A stretch of 64,000 nt of DNA from Arcticibacterium luteifluviistationis (GTDB lineage Bacteria > Bacteroidota > Bacteroidia > Cytophagales > Spirosomataceae). Location: contig NZ_CP029480.1 in NCBI RefSeq assembly GCF_003258705.1, forward strand, positions 3,968,001 to 4,032,000. Direction: 5' to 3'. Below, piece after piece: positions 63,661-64,000 of the stretch (its first letter is position 1; the number at the start of each line of letters is the position of its first letter). The notes under the pieces were generated by a model. The model was given only the letters and a program-made list of their open reading frames with translations, searched no databases and was not told the DNA's origin. A program made the translations under genes and the position numbers.

Positions 63661-64000
63661 TTATAGTTTTCTAATCTTAAGATTTTTGAATCGTACTTCG
63701 TCTCCGTGGTCTTGAAGCAAGATTGGGCCATCGTCTGCTGCACCAAAGCCTTCATGCTTAGCATATTTACTTCTAGCCACTAAAGCATTGAAAATATTAC
63801 TCTTTCTTTCATATTCTACCACTTTGTAGCCGTTTAGCCAGTGCTGAACAGTGTTGTCTGGCATTACTATCAAACGCCCTTGGTTCCACTCTCCAATTTT
63901 CCTTTGAAAACGCTTATTAACCTTTGTAGATGGAATTAAATCATATAAAGAGGCCAATGTTCTATTTCCAACAACACCCATTTTAGCGTCTGGATGAAGT
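63661..64000 (-). CDS. DUF1080 (3-keto-disaccharide hydrolase-like) protein, 5' part cut off by window edge
   Basis: The frame is open to the right edge, so only the last ~112 codons are present. They show the DUF1080 C-terminal pattern: 'LYDLIPSTKVNKRFQRKIGE', 'WNQGRLIVMPDNTVQHWLNG', 'YKVVEYERKS' and the terminal 'GPILLQDHGDEVRFKNLKIR'. The domain has a concanavalin-like fold; some members hydrolyse 3-keto-glycosides formed by oxidoreductases. It precedes the Tat-exported Gfo/Idh gene by 24 bp, consistent with an oxidise-then-cleave scheme. N-terminus and signal cannot be seen. Confidence 0.88.
   Translation of the reverse strand, partial: LHPDAKMGVVGNRTLASLYDLIPSTKVNKRFQRKIGEWNQGRLIVMPDNTVQHWLNGYKVVEYERKSNIFNALVARSKYAKHEGFGAADDGPILLQDHGDEVRFKNLKIRKL

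Noticed and set aside
1-64000. tRNA and rRNA genes
   Set aside because: No cloverleaf-like segment with conserved GTTCRA/CCA-end pattern or rRNA core sequence was noticed in the gaps; a covariance-model search would be the decisive test.

Overview
The window looks like a chromosomal segment of a Bacteroidota bacterium of the order Cytophagales, probably near Spirosomaceae or Cytophagaceae. That placement is inferred from the gene set, not from a search. The signs are a fused SecDF, a GldA-type ABC ATPase, SprB-like modules in giant exported proteins, LytTR regulators, Bacteroidota-type MacB permeases, a DUF1080 protein beside an exported Gfo/Idh oxidoreductase, low GC, sparse Shine-Dalgarno sequences and a TAnnTTTG-type promoter element. 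I found no tRNA, rRNA, CRISPR array, transposase or prophage. About 48 protein genes are supported, two of them cut by the window edges.

Layout, left half. 1-2397 (minus) holds two exported CsgG/LpoB-like proteins, the second running off the left edge. 3048-8794 holds accessory enzymes and transport: a Tat-type class V aminotransferase, an MFS carrier, a beta-barrel protein, a purple-acid-phosphatase-like enzyme and a YjdM zinc-ribbon protein. 8920-14000 (minus) carries secDF, two orphan small proteins and mannose-1-phosphate guanylyltransferase. 15051-30213 is the most distinctive block: a small secreted protein, a TPR histidine kinase, a LytTR response regulator, a ~2,380-residue repetitive surface protein, a stand-alone LytTR protein and a 1,414-residue surface protein. 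Two copies of a ~58 bp element containing 21-bp-spaced direct repeats precede the giant gene and the stand-alone LytTR gene. I read this as a self-contained, locally regulated cell-surface module.

Layout, right half. 30284-36117: nucleoside hydrolase and a MacB-type ATPase/TolC/permease export set with no adaptor gene. 36298-40676: lutABC followed by ribulokinase. 43675-47145: exported RraA-like protein, exported enolase-superfamily enzyme and a BASS symporter, a likely acid-catabolism cassette. 47234-51026 (minus): EamA transporter, PriA and a small membrane protein. 51123-54941: an exported SGNH esterase with the same C-terminal domain as the two giant proteins, and an acyl-CoA dehydrogenase whose promoter is bracketed by two palindromic operators. 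55275-57119: gldA, a HipA-like kinase and a DUF3037 protein packed with a 2 bp gap and an 11 bp overlap. 57116-59673 (minus): DUF4136 lipoprotein, aroB and an acyltransferase. 59756-64000: DinB-family protein, an orphan, DNA polymerase IV, a Gfo/Idh oxidoreductase and a truncated DUF1080 protein.

Connections across the window. Three proteins share one C-terminal sorting-like domain and probably use the same export and anchoring route. Several enzyme families that are usually cytoplasmic carry Tat or Sec signals here, which suggests much sugar and acid chemistry takes place in the periplasm. Short hairpin repeats occur in several intergenic gaps.
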